6,026 bases of DNA from Methanosarcinales archaeon (GCA_012329085.1 JAAXQB010000020.1:1-6026); one strand, 5' to 3'. Positions 1 through 5,984 are shown, counted from the stretch's first letter. Notes: generated by a model not told the origin, from the letters alone. Made by a program: numbers and translations.

Positions 1-1
1 G

Positions 2-82
2 TCAATGGATGATTTTGTAGGTGTTGCTGAGATAATTAGAGATAAAGTGAAAGAATTTATAGAAAAGTTAGAAAATGTATAA
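2..82 (+). CDS. C-terminal end of an unrecognised protein (cut by the left edge)
   Basis: An open frame enters from the left edge and gives 26 residues before a TAA stop at 80-82. The visible part starts SMDDFVGVAEIIRDK and ends with a Lys/Glu-rich stretch, EFIEKLENV. It reads like an amphipathic, charged C-terminal helix of a soluble protein. Codon composition is more balanced than in the DNA that follows, and a strong hairpin plus oligo-T terminator begins six bases after the stop. Both facts support a real gene end. The fragment is too short to assign to a family, so no function is proposed. A terminator directly downstream means it is probably not cotranscribed with valS about 1.1 kb away. 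Confidence 0.7.
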   Translation, partial: SMDDFVGVAEIIRDKVKEFIEKLENV

Positions 83-87
83 AAAAT

Positions 88-128
88 TGTTAGAATTTAA
101 CAATTCTAACATATAGGAGTTTTTTTTT
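88..128 (+). terminator. Hairpin and oligo-T transcription terminator
   Basis: A perfect 10-bp stem (88-97 with 102-111, arm TGTTAGAATT) closes a 4-base loop, and a run of nine T follows at 120-128. It starts six bases after the stop of the upstream frame. Archaeal RNA polymerase stops mainly on oligo-T, with hairpins as possible helpers, so the T run alone would serve. It does not belong to the GCTCATT palindrome family of the rest of the window. Confidence 0.7.
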
Positions 129-168
129 GCAAAATTATAGAGAAAAAAGATAAAATGGATTATGAGAA

Positions 169-233
169 AACGCTCATTTGTTCCGAATGAGCTATTGGAA
201 ATTTTTCGAACTCATTCTGAAGGAATGTGTGTT
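169..233 (+). repeat. Palindromic repeat family, two adjacent degenerate units
   Basis: The first unit contains GCTCATTTGTTCCGAATGAGC (172-192), arms GCTCATT and AATGAGC, followed by CTATTGGAAATTTTTCG, a degraded form of the second small hairpin seen in full-length units. The second unit (209-233) is ACTCATTCT then GAAGGAATGTGTGTT, with partly paired arms. This is the leftmost member of the family that fills the intergenic DNA on both sides of valS. It is in the plus orientation, defined here by the end that reads ACGCTCATT first. Confidence 0.7.
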
Positions 234-245
234 AAGTATATAATA

Positions 246-275
246 AACGCTTGTTTTCTTTGATAACGAGCTTTA
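246..275 (+). repeat. Degenerate palindromic unit
   Basis: Arms GCTTGTT (249-255) and AACGAGC (265-271) pair over 7 bp with one G-T wobble. They flank a 9-base loop and are preceded by the typical AAAC boundary. This is the GCTTGTTC sub-type of the same family, seen better preserved at 653-673. Confidence 0.5.
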
Positions 276-288
276 TAAATAATATATA

Positions 289-345
289 ACGCCCATTCTC
301 CTTCGGAAACACATTCTCCATGGGAGAATGTGTGTTTAATGTGCT
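289..345 (+). repeat. Nested palindrome (hairpin within an outer stem)
   Basis: The inner hairpin is a perfect 11-bp stem, ACACATTCTCC (309-319) with GGAGAATGTGT (323-333), closing the loop ATG. Around it, GCCCATT (291-297) pairs with AATGTGC (338-344) at six of seven positions. The same two-level architecture occurs downstream of valS at 4026-4076, so it is a defined sub-type of the repeat family and not a chance fold. Confidence 0.7.
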
Positions 346-554
346 AATAAAAAAATAATTGATATTACTTTGAAGTTGCGTGATTGTAAGGGAAAATACA
401 TCAATTTGTCAATTGCCCATACGAAAAATTTTCAATGACTTATTTAGAATTGACAAGTATTAGAATTTATATTCTTCACTCTTGGCAAAAATAGTAAAAT
501 AAATTTATAAATTTTGTAAGTTTTAATTAAATTATTCTTGCTAAAATCTAATAT
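346..554. other. Intergenic DNA without a convincing gene
   Basis: This stretch is AT-rich, with a slightly less AT-rich patch near 370-440. I see no plausible start with a coding-like frame, no tRNA-like fold and no copies of the palindromic repeat. A minus-strand open frame that begins in the repeat array at 555-671 runs into it and ends at 444, but its N-terminal half is produced by the 48-bp repeats, so I do not count it as a gene. Confidence 0.5.
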
Positions 555-686
555 ACGCCCATTTGTTCCAAATAGGCTATCAAAAATCAAAGATTTTTTC
601 AAACACTCATTCATTCTGAATGAGCTATCGAAAATCAAAGATTTTCTCATACGCTTGTTCATTCTGAACAAGCTATTGAAATATTT
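555..686 (+). repeat. Tandem array of a 48-bp double-hairpin unit (about 2.75 copies)
   Basis: Unit 1 is 555-602, unit 2 is 603-650 and a truncated unit 3 is 651-686, all head to tail with exact 48-bp spacing. Each full unit has an outer palindrome followed by CTATC and an inner hairpin. Inner stems: AAAAATC/GATTTTT (582-588 with 592-598) and GAAAATC/GATTTTC (630-636 with 640-646), both with an AAA loop. Outer stems: CTCATTC/GAATGAG in unit 2 and GCTTGTTC/GAACAAGC (653-660 with 666-673) in unit 3. The units are contiguous with no unique spacers, so this is not a CRISPR array. Because 48 is a multiple of 3, one minus-strand frame stays open and gives an artificial 16-residue periodic peptide. 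Confidence 0.85.
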
Positions 687-905
687 GTATATTGAATTAA
701 ATCAATACCTGCTATAATTAAAATAATAAACTATTTTATATAACAAAAATATAAAGAATGAATCAATTAAGTTCTTACAAAAATAATTAATAAACAATTT
801 ATAAATCTATTTATAAATGCATTTAAAGATAATTGATATAGAATGAATACTGAATTATGGTGTAAAATTTTATAATAAAAAGCACATTTTAATAACAATT
901 AAATA
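687..905. other. AT-rich intergenic DNA, no gene seen
   Basis: Nearly all A and T, with frequent stops in all frames and no repeat units. I see no RNA fold, ribosome-binding site or coding-like stretch here. Confidence 0.5.
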
Positions 906-1098
906 ACGATTATTCATTCTAAATGGGCAAACGCTCATTTGTTCCGAACGAGCAAACGCTCATTTGTTCCAAATGAGCTATCAAAGATTTTTTCGAACTC
1001 ATTCTGAAAGAATGAGTGTTTATCCACATTCCTTCTGAATGAGCTATCGAAAACCTTCGGTTTTCTCCAACGCACATTCTCTTCGAGAATGAGCTATT
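906..1098 (+). repeat. Cluster of palindromic units, 25-bp tandem plus long forms, upstream of valS
   Basis: Three units follow at exact 25-bp spacing (906-930, 931-955, 956-980). The third is a perfect palindrome, GCTCATTT/AAATGAGC around GTTCC, and continues into TATCAAAGATTTTTTCG. Next come ACTCATTCT/AGAATGAGT (997-1005 with 1009-1017, loop GAA) and a long unit at 1023-1069 with inner hairpin GAAAACC/GGTTTTC (1049-1055 with 1059-1065). The last is CATTCTC/GAGAATG (1075-1081 with 1085-1091, loop TTC). All copies have the plus orientation, pointing towards valS. The cluster ends about 20 bases before the earliest possible valS start. Confidence 0.85.
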
Positions 1099-1103
1099 AA
1101 AAA

Positions 1104-1119
1104 TTTAAAAAAAATATAT
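1104..1119 (+). promoter_or_regulatory. Possible TATA box for valS
   Basis: The tract TTTAAAAAAAATATAT lies just after the repeat cluster. An archaeal TATA element sits about 25 bases before the transcription start. Used here, it would place the start near 1135-1142, about 30 bases before the ATG at 1172 and downstream of the ATG at 1118. This is a composition-based guess in AT-rich DNA; no BRE or initiator is clear. Confidence 0.25.
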
Positions 1120-1150
1120 GACAAACTCAAAAAATAAAATTCTTACAAAA

Positions 1151-1170
1151 CGAAAATTAAAGATTTTCTC
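1151..1170 (+). repeat. Repeat inner-hairpin arm at the 5' end of the valS frame
   Basis: The segment CGAAAATTAAAGATTTTCTC differs by one base from the inner-hairpin arm of the 48-bp unit (629-648, with C in place of the T at 1157). It is open in the valS frame and would encode RKLKIFS if translation began at 1118. The repeat therefore reaches to within two bases of the ATG at 1172. It may be a solo remnant or part of the valS leader. Confidence 0.7.
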
Positions 1171-1171
1171 T

Positions 1172-3805
1172 ATGCACACACAGAGTTTGTGCATTTCAAA
1201 AGAATATAATTTCAATGATATTGAATTAAAATGGAAAAACACATGGGATAAATCCATGTATTATTTTGATAAAAATGATGAAAAAAAACCACAATACATA
1301 ATTGACACACCTCCACCATATCCAACAGGAAATTTTCATATTGGAAACTCACTTAATTGGTGCTATATCGATTTTATAGCAAGATACAAGAGAATGCAAG
1401 GATTTAATGTTATGTTCCCACAAGGATGGGATTGTCATGGACTTCCAACTGAGGTAAAAGTAGAAGAAATTCACAATATAACCAAAAATCAAATACCAAA
1501 AGCAGAATTTCGTAAATTGTGTGAGGAACTCACAATTGGAAATATAGATAAGATGAAACAAACAATGATGGATCTTGGATTTTCAATTGATTGGAGTAAT
1601 GAGTATGTCACAATGAAACCAGGGTATTTTGTAAAAACTCAAAAATCCTTTGTTAGAATGTTTGAAGATGGTAAATTATATCAAGCCGAACATCCTGTAA
1701 ATTGGTGCCCACGATGTGAAACTGCAATTGCATTTGCAGAAATTGAATATGAATCACGAAAATCACATTTAAATTTTATATATTTTAATACAGAATATGG
1801 TAACGAAAAATTAGAAATTGCAACTACACGACCTGAACTTCTTTCCGCATGCGTTGCCATTGCAATCAATCCAAAAGATGAACGATATAAAAATCACATA
1901 GGAAAAACTGCAAGAGTTCCAATATTCAATCATGCCGTAGTGATTATTGGAGATGATGCTGTTGATCGATCATTTGGAACAGGCGTTGTTATGATTTGTA
2001 CTTTTGGAGATAAACAAGATGTCAGATGGTGGAAAGAACATAATCTTCCACTTAGAAAAGCAATAGATAACAAGGGAATTATGAAAGATATTGCTGGAAA
2101 ATATAAAGGAATGGCATCATTGGAGTGTAAAAAAGCAATCATATTAGACCTTGAATCTTGTGGGCATTTGATAAAGCGAGAATCAATTGACCAAAATGTT
2201 GGAGTTTGTTGGAGATGTAAAACACCAATTGAAATTCTTTCCGAAAGACAATGGTTTGTAAAGATTGATAAAAAAAGTATTTTAAAAGCTACAAATGATA
2301 TTGAATGGACTCCCGATTATATGAAAACTCGTCTTGAAAATTGGGCAGAGACTATGGAATGGGATTGGTGTATTTCACGGCAAAGAATATTTGCAACTCC
2401 TATACCTATTTGGTATTGTAAAAAATGTGATAAAGCTATTGTTGCAAAAGAAGAGTGGTTACCTTTAAATCCAATGGAGGATAAGCCATTGGATGCATGT
2501 GCTTGTGGAAGTATTGATTTTGAACCAGAAGAAGATGTATTGGATACATGGATGGATTCATCAATTACAGCACTCCATGTGGCAGGGTGGCCTGAAACCG
2601 TAGAGAGAATTCCAACACAACTTAGACCACAAGGGCACGATATTATTCGAACTTGGGCATTTTATACAATACTTCGTTCAATTGCATTAACCGATAAAAA
2701 GCCATGGGAGGCTATTGTGATTAATGGTATGGTATTGGGTGAAGATGGAAATAAGATGAGCAAATCACTAGGAAATACGATTAAGCCAGAAGAAGTGATT
2801 GTAAAGTATGGTGCAGATTCATTTAGGCAATGGGCGGCGATAGGAGGTTCAATAGGTTCGGATATTGCATTTAATTGGAAAGATGTAATCTCTTCTTCAC
2901 GATTTTTACAAAAAATGTGGAGTATCTATCGGTTTAGTATGTCGCATCTTTCTGAAGCTACAGAAATTAAAATTGAATTTGAAAATCTTAAATTAATTGA
3001 TAAATGGATTCTCATTAAATTGAATGATTTTATTAAATCAATAACTGAAGATATGAATGCACATCAATTTGATAAAGCGTTTAAATCTATTCGTGTTTTT
3101 GCATGGGATGTTGTTGCGGATAATTATCTTGAAATTGTAAAATCAAGGCTTTATGGAACTGATGAAAATGCTAAAAAATCTGCACAATATGCGCTTTTTA
3201 GTGTAATTGATACACTTATTTTAACACTTGCGCCATTTACGCCGTTTTTTTCAGAAGAAATGCATTCGCAAATGTATGGATGCGAAAGTGTTCATAAAAG
3301 AACATGGCCTGTTGTCAATGATGCTTTTTTTGATGATGCCATTCTTAAAGAAGGGGAACTTATAAAAGAAATAATAAGTGCAGTAAGGAGGTACAAATCT
3401 GAACAAGGAAATGCACTTAATGCACCAATCGAAAGAATTGAAATATATGGAGAATTGAGTGATGTTGTTGATATTAAAGGTGCAACTAATTCAAATGTGG
3501 TAAAGGTTATTTCAGATGCACCAGATTTTGAATATATTCCAGTTCGTGTGAAGCCTGATATGAGTGTAATAGGTCCTAAATATAGAGGAGATGCTGGAAA
3601 AATTGTTAACGCATTATCTAAATTATCACCCATTGAAATTTCAAATGAAGTTGAAAGAATTGGAGAAATTAAGTTAGATATAGATAGTAAAGAAATTATT
3701 ATTTCAGGAAAGATTTTAACTATTGAAAAAGAAATGTCGTTAGCTGGTAGAAAAGTTGATGTTTTAAATGTTCTGAATGCAATTGTTGTAGTATTTAATC
3801 ATTGA
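1172..3805 (+). CDS. valS: Valyl-tRNA synthetase
   Basis: This class I synthetase charges tRNA-Val with valine in the cytoplasm and edits misactivated threonine. Counting from the ATG at 1172 it has 877 residues, the usual size for archaeal ValRS. In order: the HIGH motif as FHIGN (HIGN at 56-59); GWDCHGLPTEVKVE (85-98); a Cys pair in NWCPRC (179/182); the CP1 editing domain (roughly 190-345) with ATTRPE (217-222) and TFGDKQD (277-283); Cys pairs CWRC (346/349) and CKKC (416/419) with CACG (443-446), probable zinc ligands; DTWMDSS; KMSKS (528-532); an alpha-helical anticodon-binding domain (about 608-750); and a C-terminal region without the long bacterial coiled-coil arm. The frame is open back to an ATG at 1118, but those 18 codons overlap a TATA-like tract and a repeat arm. 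Family members start a few residues before a segment like SKEYNFNDIE, which fits 1172. No ribosome-binding site precedes either ATG. All signature motifs look intact. Confidence 0.97.
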   Translation: MHTQSLCISKEYNFNDIELKWKNTWDKSMYYFDKNDEKKPQYIIDTPPPYPTGNFHIGNSLNWCYIDFIARYKRMQGFNVMFPQGWDCHGLPTEVKVEEIHNITKNQIPKAEFRKLCEELTIGNIDKMKQTMMDLGFSIDWSNEYVTMKPGYFVKTQKSFVRMFEDGKLYQAEHPVNWCPRCETAIAFAEIEYESRKSHLNFIYFNTEYGNEKLEIATTRPELLSACVAIAINPKDERYKNHIGKTARVPIFNHAVVIIGDDAVDRSFGTGVVMICTFGDKQDVRWWKEHNLPLRKAIDNKGIMKDIAGKYKGMASLECKKAIILDLESCGHLIKRESIDQNVGVCWRCKTPIEILSERQWFVKIDKKSILKATNDIEWTPDYMKTRLENWAETMEWDWCISRQRIFATPIPIWYCKKCDKAIVAKEEWLPLNPMEDKPLDACACGSIDFEPEEDVLDTWMDSSITALHVAGWPETVERIPTQLRPQGHDIIRTWAFYTILRSIALTDKKPWEAIVINGMVLGEDGNKMSKSLGNTIKPEEVIVKYGADSFRQWAAIGGSIGSDIAFNWKDVISSSRFLQKMWSIYRFSMSHLSEATEIKIEFENLKLIDKWILIKLNDFIKSITEDMNAHQFDKAFKSIRVFAWDVVADNYLEIVKSRLYGTDENAKKSAQYALFSVIDTLILTLAPFTPFFSEEMHSQMYGCESVHKRTWPVVNDAFFDDAILKEGELIKEIISAVRRYKSEQGNALNAPIERIEIYGELSDVVDIKGATNSNVVKVISDAPDFEYIPVRVKPDMSVIGPKYRGDAGKIVNALSKLSPIEISNEVERIGEIKLDIDSKEIIISGKILTIEKEMSLAGRKVDVLNVLNAIVVVFNH

Positions 3806-3825
3806 AAATATACATTAGTATATTT
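3806..3825 (+). terminator. Possible 3'-end hairpin of valS
   Basis: Directly after the valS stop, AAATATAC (3806-3813) pairs perfectly with GTATATTT (3818-3825) around a 4-base loop. No T run follows immediately; the first clear oligo-T is five T at 3862-3866. It may mark the end of the valS message or only stabilise it. The weak A/T stem makes chance possible. Confidence 0.3.
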
Positions 3826-3870
3826 AGCAATGAATTGTCAATTGGTATTATTCCTAAGAAGTTTTTATAA

Positions 3871-3975
3871 TAGTATAATAATTTGTAAATATATATTACT
3901 CAAAAAGAAATATGTATTAGAAAATCTCTGATTTTCATATTGTGTACTAAAAAGAATTTTTAATAGCTTGTTCAG
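3871..3975 (+). repeat. Second dispersed repeat, copy A
   Basis: This roughly 105-bp stretch, from TAGTATAATA through GAAATATGTATTAGAAAATC to TAATAGCTTGTTCAG, aligns with 5170-5274 in direct orientation. About four of five positions match by eye, with one or two single-base gaps. The match spans several distinctive words (TTTGTAAATA, GAAATATGT, TAGAAAAT, CTGATTTT). It is distinct from the GCTCATT palindrome family, although its right end runs into a palindromic unit at 3966. I see no open frame shared by both copies. Confidence 0.7.
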
Positions 3976-4015
3976 GATGAATAAGCGTTTGCTTGTTCAG
4001 GATGAATAAGCGTTT
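3966..4015 (-). repeat. Two exact tandem copies of a 25-bp palindromic unit
   Basis: Copies 3966-3990 and 3991-4015 are identical. Each has arms GCTTGTTC and GAATAAGC (3966-3973 with 3979-3986 in copy 1), which pair with one G-T wobble around a 5-base loop, followed by GTTT. Read on the minus strand this is the AAACGCTTATTC form of the family, opposite in orientation to the units upstream of valS. The identity of the two copies, in a region where other units have diverged, suggests a recent tandem duplication. Confidence 0.85.
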
Positions 4016-4020
4016 GCTCA

Positions 4021-4097
4021 TCAACGCACATTCTCTTTTAGAAGCTCATTCTCTACGAGAATGAGCGTTAATGTGCTCTCAAGGAGAATGAGTGTTA
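4021..4097 (-). repeat. Nested palindrome downstream of valS
   Basis: A perfect 10-bp inner stem, GCTCATTCTC (4044-4053) with GAGAATGAGC (4057-4066), closes a 3-base loop. It lies inside a perfect 7-bp outer stem, GCACATT (4026-4032) with AATGTGC (4070-4076). It repeats the two-level design at 291-344, including the shared right flank TTAATGTGCT. A partial further unit, GGAGAATGAGTGTTAT, follows to 4097. Confidence 0.8.
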
Positions 4098-4646
4098 TCT
4101 TGTATTTTAGATTAAAAAATTTGGAATGCACGATAACTTTTTAATTTATCATATTTTAACAAAAATCAATTTTTTACACCATCATTTATATATTTTTTCA
4201 TTGTATATAACTTATAAAGTTATATGCTAAACACGCATATCATTCTGAACGAGTTTAAAAAATTTTCAATTTTTTGTGAAATTTTTTATTTAACAAATAT
4301 TAAATATATTATGTTTTAACTCACTTTCTATTTTAATTATTTATATGCAATTTTTAAAATTATTATTATTATTATTATCAATATCATCTTTAACTTCGAA
4401 TTGTTGTAAAGAACATACTTAATTCAAGAGCAATATTTAAATCTTTTACTTTTTTTTAAAATTTTAATAATCATATCACTTTCATCCATTTTAAGATAGT
4501 AAGCTTTGCTATATTTAAATGACGGGTTAATTGGAATGAACTTAAATTTAAGTTTTACAATTTTTAAAAGATACTCTATCTTATAGTGGATATAAAATAA
4601 AAAAAATGCAATAAACACACGCTCAACAATTAATAAAAAACATCAA
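4098..4646. other. AT-rich intergenic DNA with minor repeats, no convincing gene
   Basis: At 4233-4254 lies a single degenerate palindromic unit, ACGCATATCATTCTGAACGA, in the plus orientation, unlike its neighbours. An imperfect A/T hairpin (about 4256-4290) follows. Six ATT triplets form a microsatellite at 4359-4376. A minus-strand frame at 4424-4618 would need a GTG start without a ribosome-binding site and resembles nothing I recognise. I see no RNA gene. Confidence 0.45.
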
Positions 4647-4823
4647 ATGAATACATTTATTTATGTTAATGGGGCAAATATTGAAAAAAGATGGTTTGAT
4701 GTAGAACTGGTAATAATTGTTTTAACTCTAAAACTTACCACAGCAGTTTTAGTTAGTCTTAGTCTATTAAGATTGGAATTTTTTAAAAAAGGAAAAAAGA
4801 ATGCATTAATATTTAATCTTTAA
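4647..4823 (+). CDS. Possible small membrane protein (58 residues), or remnant
   Basis: From ATG 4647 to TAA 4821-4823 there is an open frame of 58 codons that is less AT-biased than its surroundings. The product begins MNTFIYVNGANIEKRWFD, continues with a hydrophobic stretch at about residues 19-41 (LVIIVLTLKLT and TAVLVSLSLL), then a basic region (RLEFFKKGKK) at about 42-51. One membrane helix with a positively charged tail on the cytoplasmic side is the natural reading. Glu20 and Lys29 inside or beside the helix make it imperfect. There is no Shine-Dalgarno motif, as for valS, and a TATA-like ATATAAAATA lies about 57 bases upstream. It stands alone in repeat-rich DNA and I recognise no family. 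A decayed gene fragment or chance is equally possible. Confidence 0.3.
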   Translation: MNTFIYVNGANIEKRWFDVELVIIVLTLKLTTAVLVSLSLLRLEFFKKGKKNALIFNL

Positions 4824-5006
4824 AATTCTACCAATATCTAAATTTTAATTTTTATTTTATGCATAATAATCCATGTGATATAATTATCCTATGCGATTAA
4901 TATTTTGTCTGTCACATTATTTATTTAATACGGAATTTATAGGATTATTTTTTTATTTATGGCATAAATATCATCAAATTGTCAATATTTCAATATCATT
5001 TTTAAT
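4824..5006. other. AT-rich spacer without a gene
   Basis: A plus-strand open frame starts at 4891 but has no ribosome-binding site, AT-driven composition, and its last third is the palindromic repeat cluster that begins at 5007. I do not accept it as a gene, and nothing else is visible here. Confidence 0.45.
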
Positions 5007-5148
5007 AGCTCGTTTGGAAAGCATATTCGGAAAGCACATTCGGAACGAATGGGCGTATGAGAAAATCTTTGATTTTCGAACGAATAGGCGTTGAGAAAAT
5101 CTTTGATAGCTCATTTGGAACAAATGAGCGTTATTCGAACGAATAATC
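5007..5148 (-). repeat. Cluster of palindromic units, minus orientation
   Basis: The cluster includes CATTCG/CGAATG (5037-5042 with 5046-5051, loop GAA), inner hairpin GAAAATC/GATTTTC (5061-5067 with 5071-5077) and the perfect GCTCATTT/AAATGAGC (5109-5116 with 5122-5129, loop GGAAC). Positions 5107-5131 are the exact reverse complement of 956-980. The match extends with two mismatches through 5091-5106 against 981-996, giving 39 of 41 positions. The units point back towards valS. A degraded pair, TTCGAACGAA, follows near 5134-5143. Confidence 0.85.
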
Positions 5149-5169
5149 TTTATTTGAACAAACAATCGC

Positions 5170-5274
5170 TAGTATATAGTTTGTAAATACATATTTCTCA
5201 AAGAGAAATATGTTCTAGAAAATTTCTGATTTTTGCATTATATGCTGAAAGAAATTTCCAATAACTTGCTTAAA
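5170..5274 (+). repeat. Second dispersed repeat, copy B, with a perfect hairpin
   Basis: This is the partner of 3871-3975 in the same orientation. It contains a perfect 11-bp hairpin, ACATATTTCTC (5189-5199) with GAGAAATATGT (5203-5213), loop AAA, which is only partly kept in copy A. Palindromic units flank it on its left here and on the right in copy A, so the two families are closely associated. Confidence 0.7.
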
Positions 5275-5892
5275 AACGATATGATCATCATCTCGTTTTT
5301 TATTATTGTATTTGCTACTATAAAATTTTTTTTGTAGAATAATATACATATTATGATTAGTGCATTGAATATTTTCAATGATAATGGTTTTACAATAAAA
5401 ATACATCGATTCAATTTCTAAATTTATAAAAATAGTGAAAACCGGATCATATATTTAAAATCCAAAAGATTTAATTTGTGCGGCATGTGTATTCAATACG
5501 CATCGAACAAAAAATAGTTTAATTTATTCAATTTACAAATCGATGTTACAATTTTACATATAATTTTAAAAATAAATTACATCTTTTAATAATTATTATA
5601 ATAAATTGATTGTAAAATTTATATATGAGGATTGTATAAATTAAATATATAGTTAAATTTCATCAATACATAACGATGAAGGATAAAATAAATTTAATAT
5701 ATAAAATATTGCATATCAGAAGCATTTTAAAAAATTTGTATATGGTATGAAAATTTTTAAACAGATTTTAAATAAATATATATGAATATAAAGGTTAAGC
5801 ATATATATGATTGTGATGGTATAAAATTATACGAAGTGCAATTTATTAAATATTATAATATAAATTTTTATTAAATAAATTAATTGGTACTC
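5275..5892. other. Extremely AT-rich intergenic DNA, no convincing gene
   Basis: A hairpin ATGTGTAT/ATACGCAT (5485-5492 with 5496-5503, one G-T wobble, loop TCA) lies in the only less AT-rich patch (about 5440-5510). ACATCGAT (5403-5410) recurs inverted as ATCGATGT (5539-5546). A 30-codon frame at 5782-5874 is noted elsewhere as rejected. None of the palindromic family units occurs here, so the repeat-rich zone ends near 5274. Confidence 0.45.
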
Positions 5893-5909
5893 ATATAAAT
5901 AAGAGGTGG
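5893..5909 (+). promoter_or_regulatory. Possible TATA box and GAGGTGG motif before the last gene
   Basis: ATATAAATA (5893-5901) fits an archaeal TATA element and would start transcription near 5920-5930, leaving a leader of about 60 bases before the ATG at 5985. GAGGTGG (5903-5909) resembles an archaeal ribosome-binding site, but no usable start lies at the right distance, so it is probably not one. Five ATT triplets follow at 5915-5929. Confidence 0.25.
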
Positions 5910-5984
5910 TTTTTATTATTATTATTATTGATTTTAATAAGAGAAACACACACAAAGAAAATAAATTAAATAGGAAATATAATT

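Noticed and set aside
444..671. Minus-strand 75-residue open frame with a 16-residue periodicity
   Set aside because: The period is the translation of the 48-bp nucleotide repeat, which is divisible by three. The non-repeat half has AT-driven composition and there is no ribosome-binding site.
555..686. CRISPR array
   Set aside because: Units are contiguous and diverged, with no unique spacers of constant length, and no cas gene is visible.
3385..3392. Perfect AAGGAGGT inside valS
   Set aside because: It encodes part of the conserved VRRYKSE segment. The nearest following ATG is too far, out of frame and opens only a very short frame.
1349..3633. Four minus-strand open frames opposite valS (1349-1561, 1681-1869, 1930-2142, 3292-3633)
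   Set aside because: They are antisense shadows of a well-supported gene, with no start signals or family features of their own.
857..4182. 11-bp inverted match ATGGTGTAAAA (857-867) and TTTTACACCAT (4172-4182)
   Set aside because: An 11-base match between two AT-rich regions of about 1 kb is expected by chance and the flanks do not extend it convincingly.
4424..4618. Minus-strand 64-residue open frame
   Set aside because: It needs a GTG start without a ribosome-binding site and shows no family motif. The last 20 or so residues look slightly protein-like, so a decayed gene cannot be fully excluded.
4891..5094. Plus-strand 67-residue open frame
   Set aside because: Its last third is the palindromic repeat cluster. 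The rest is AT-driven (Phe, Ile, Leu, Tyr), with no ribosome-binding site or recognisable motif.
5215..5406. Minus-strand 63-residue open frame
   Set aside because: It overlaps the second dispersed repeat, has no ribosome-binding site and AT-driven composition.
5782..5874. 30-codon plus-strand frame with the segment IYDCDGIKLYEV
   Set aside because: Too short, no ribosome-binding site and no recognisable family. In AT-rich DNA such a frame is expected by chance.
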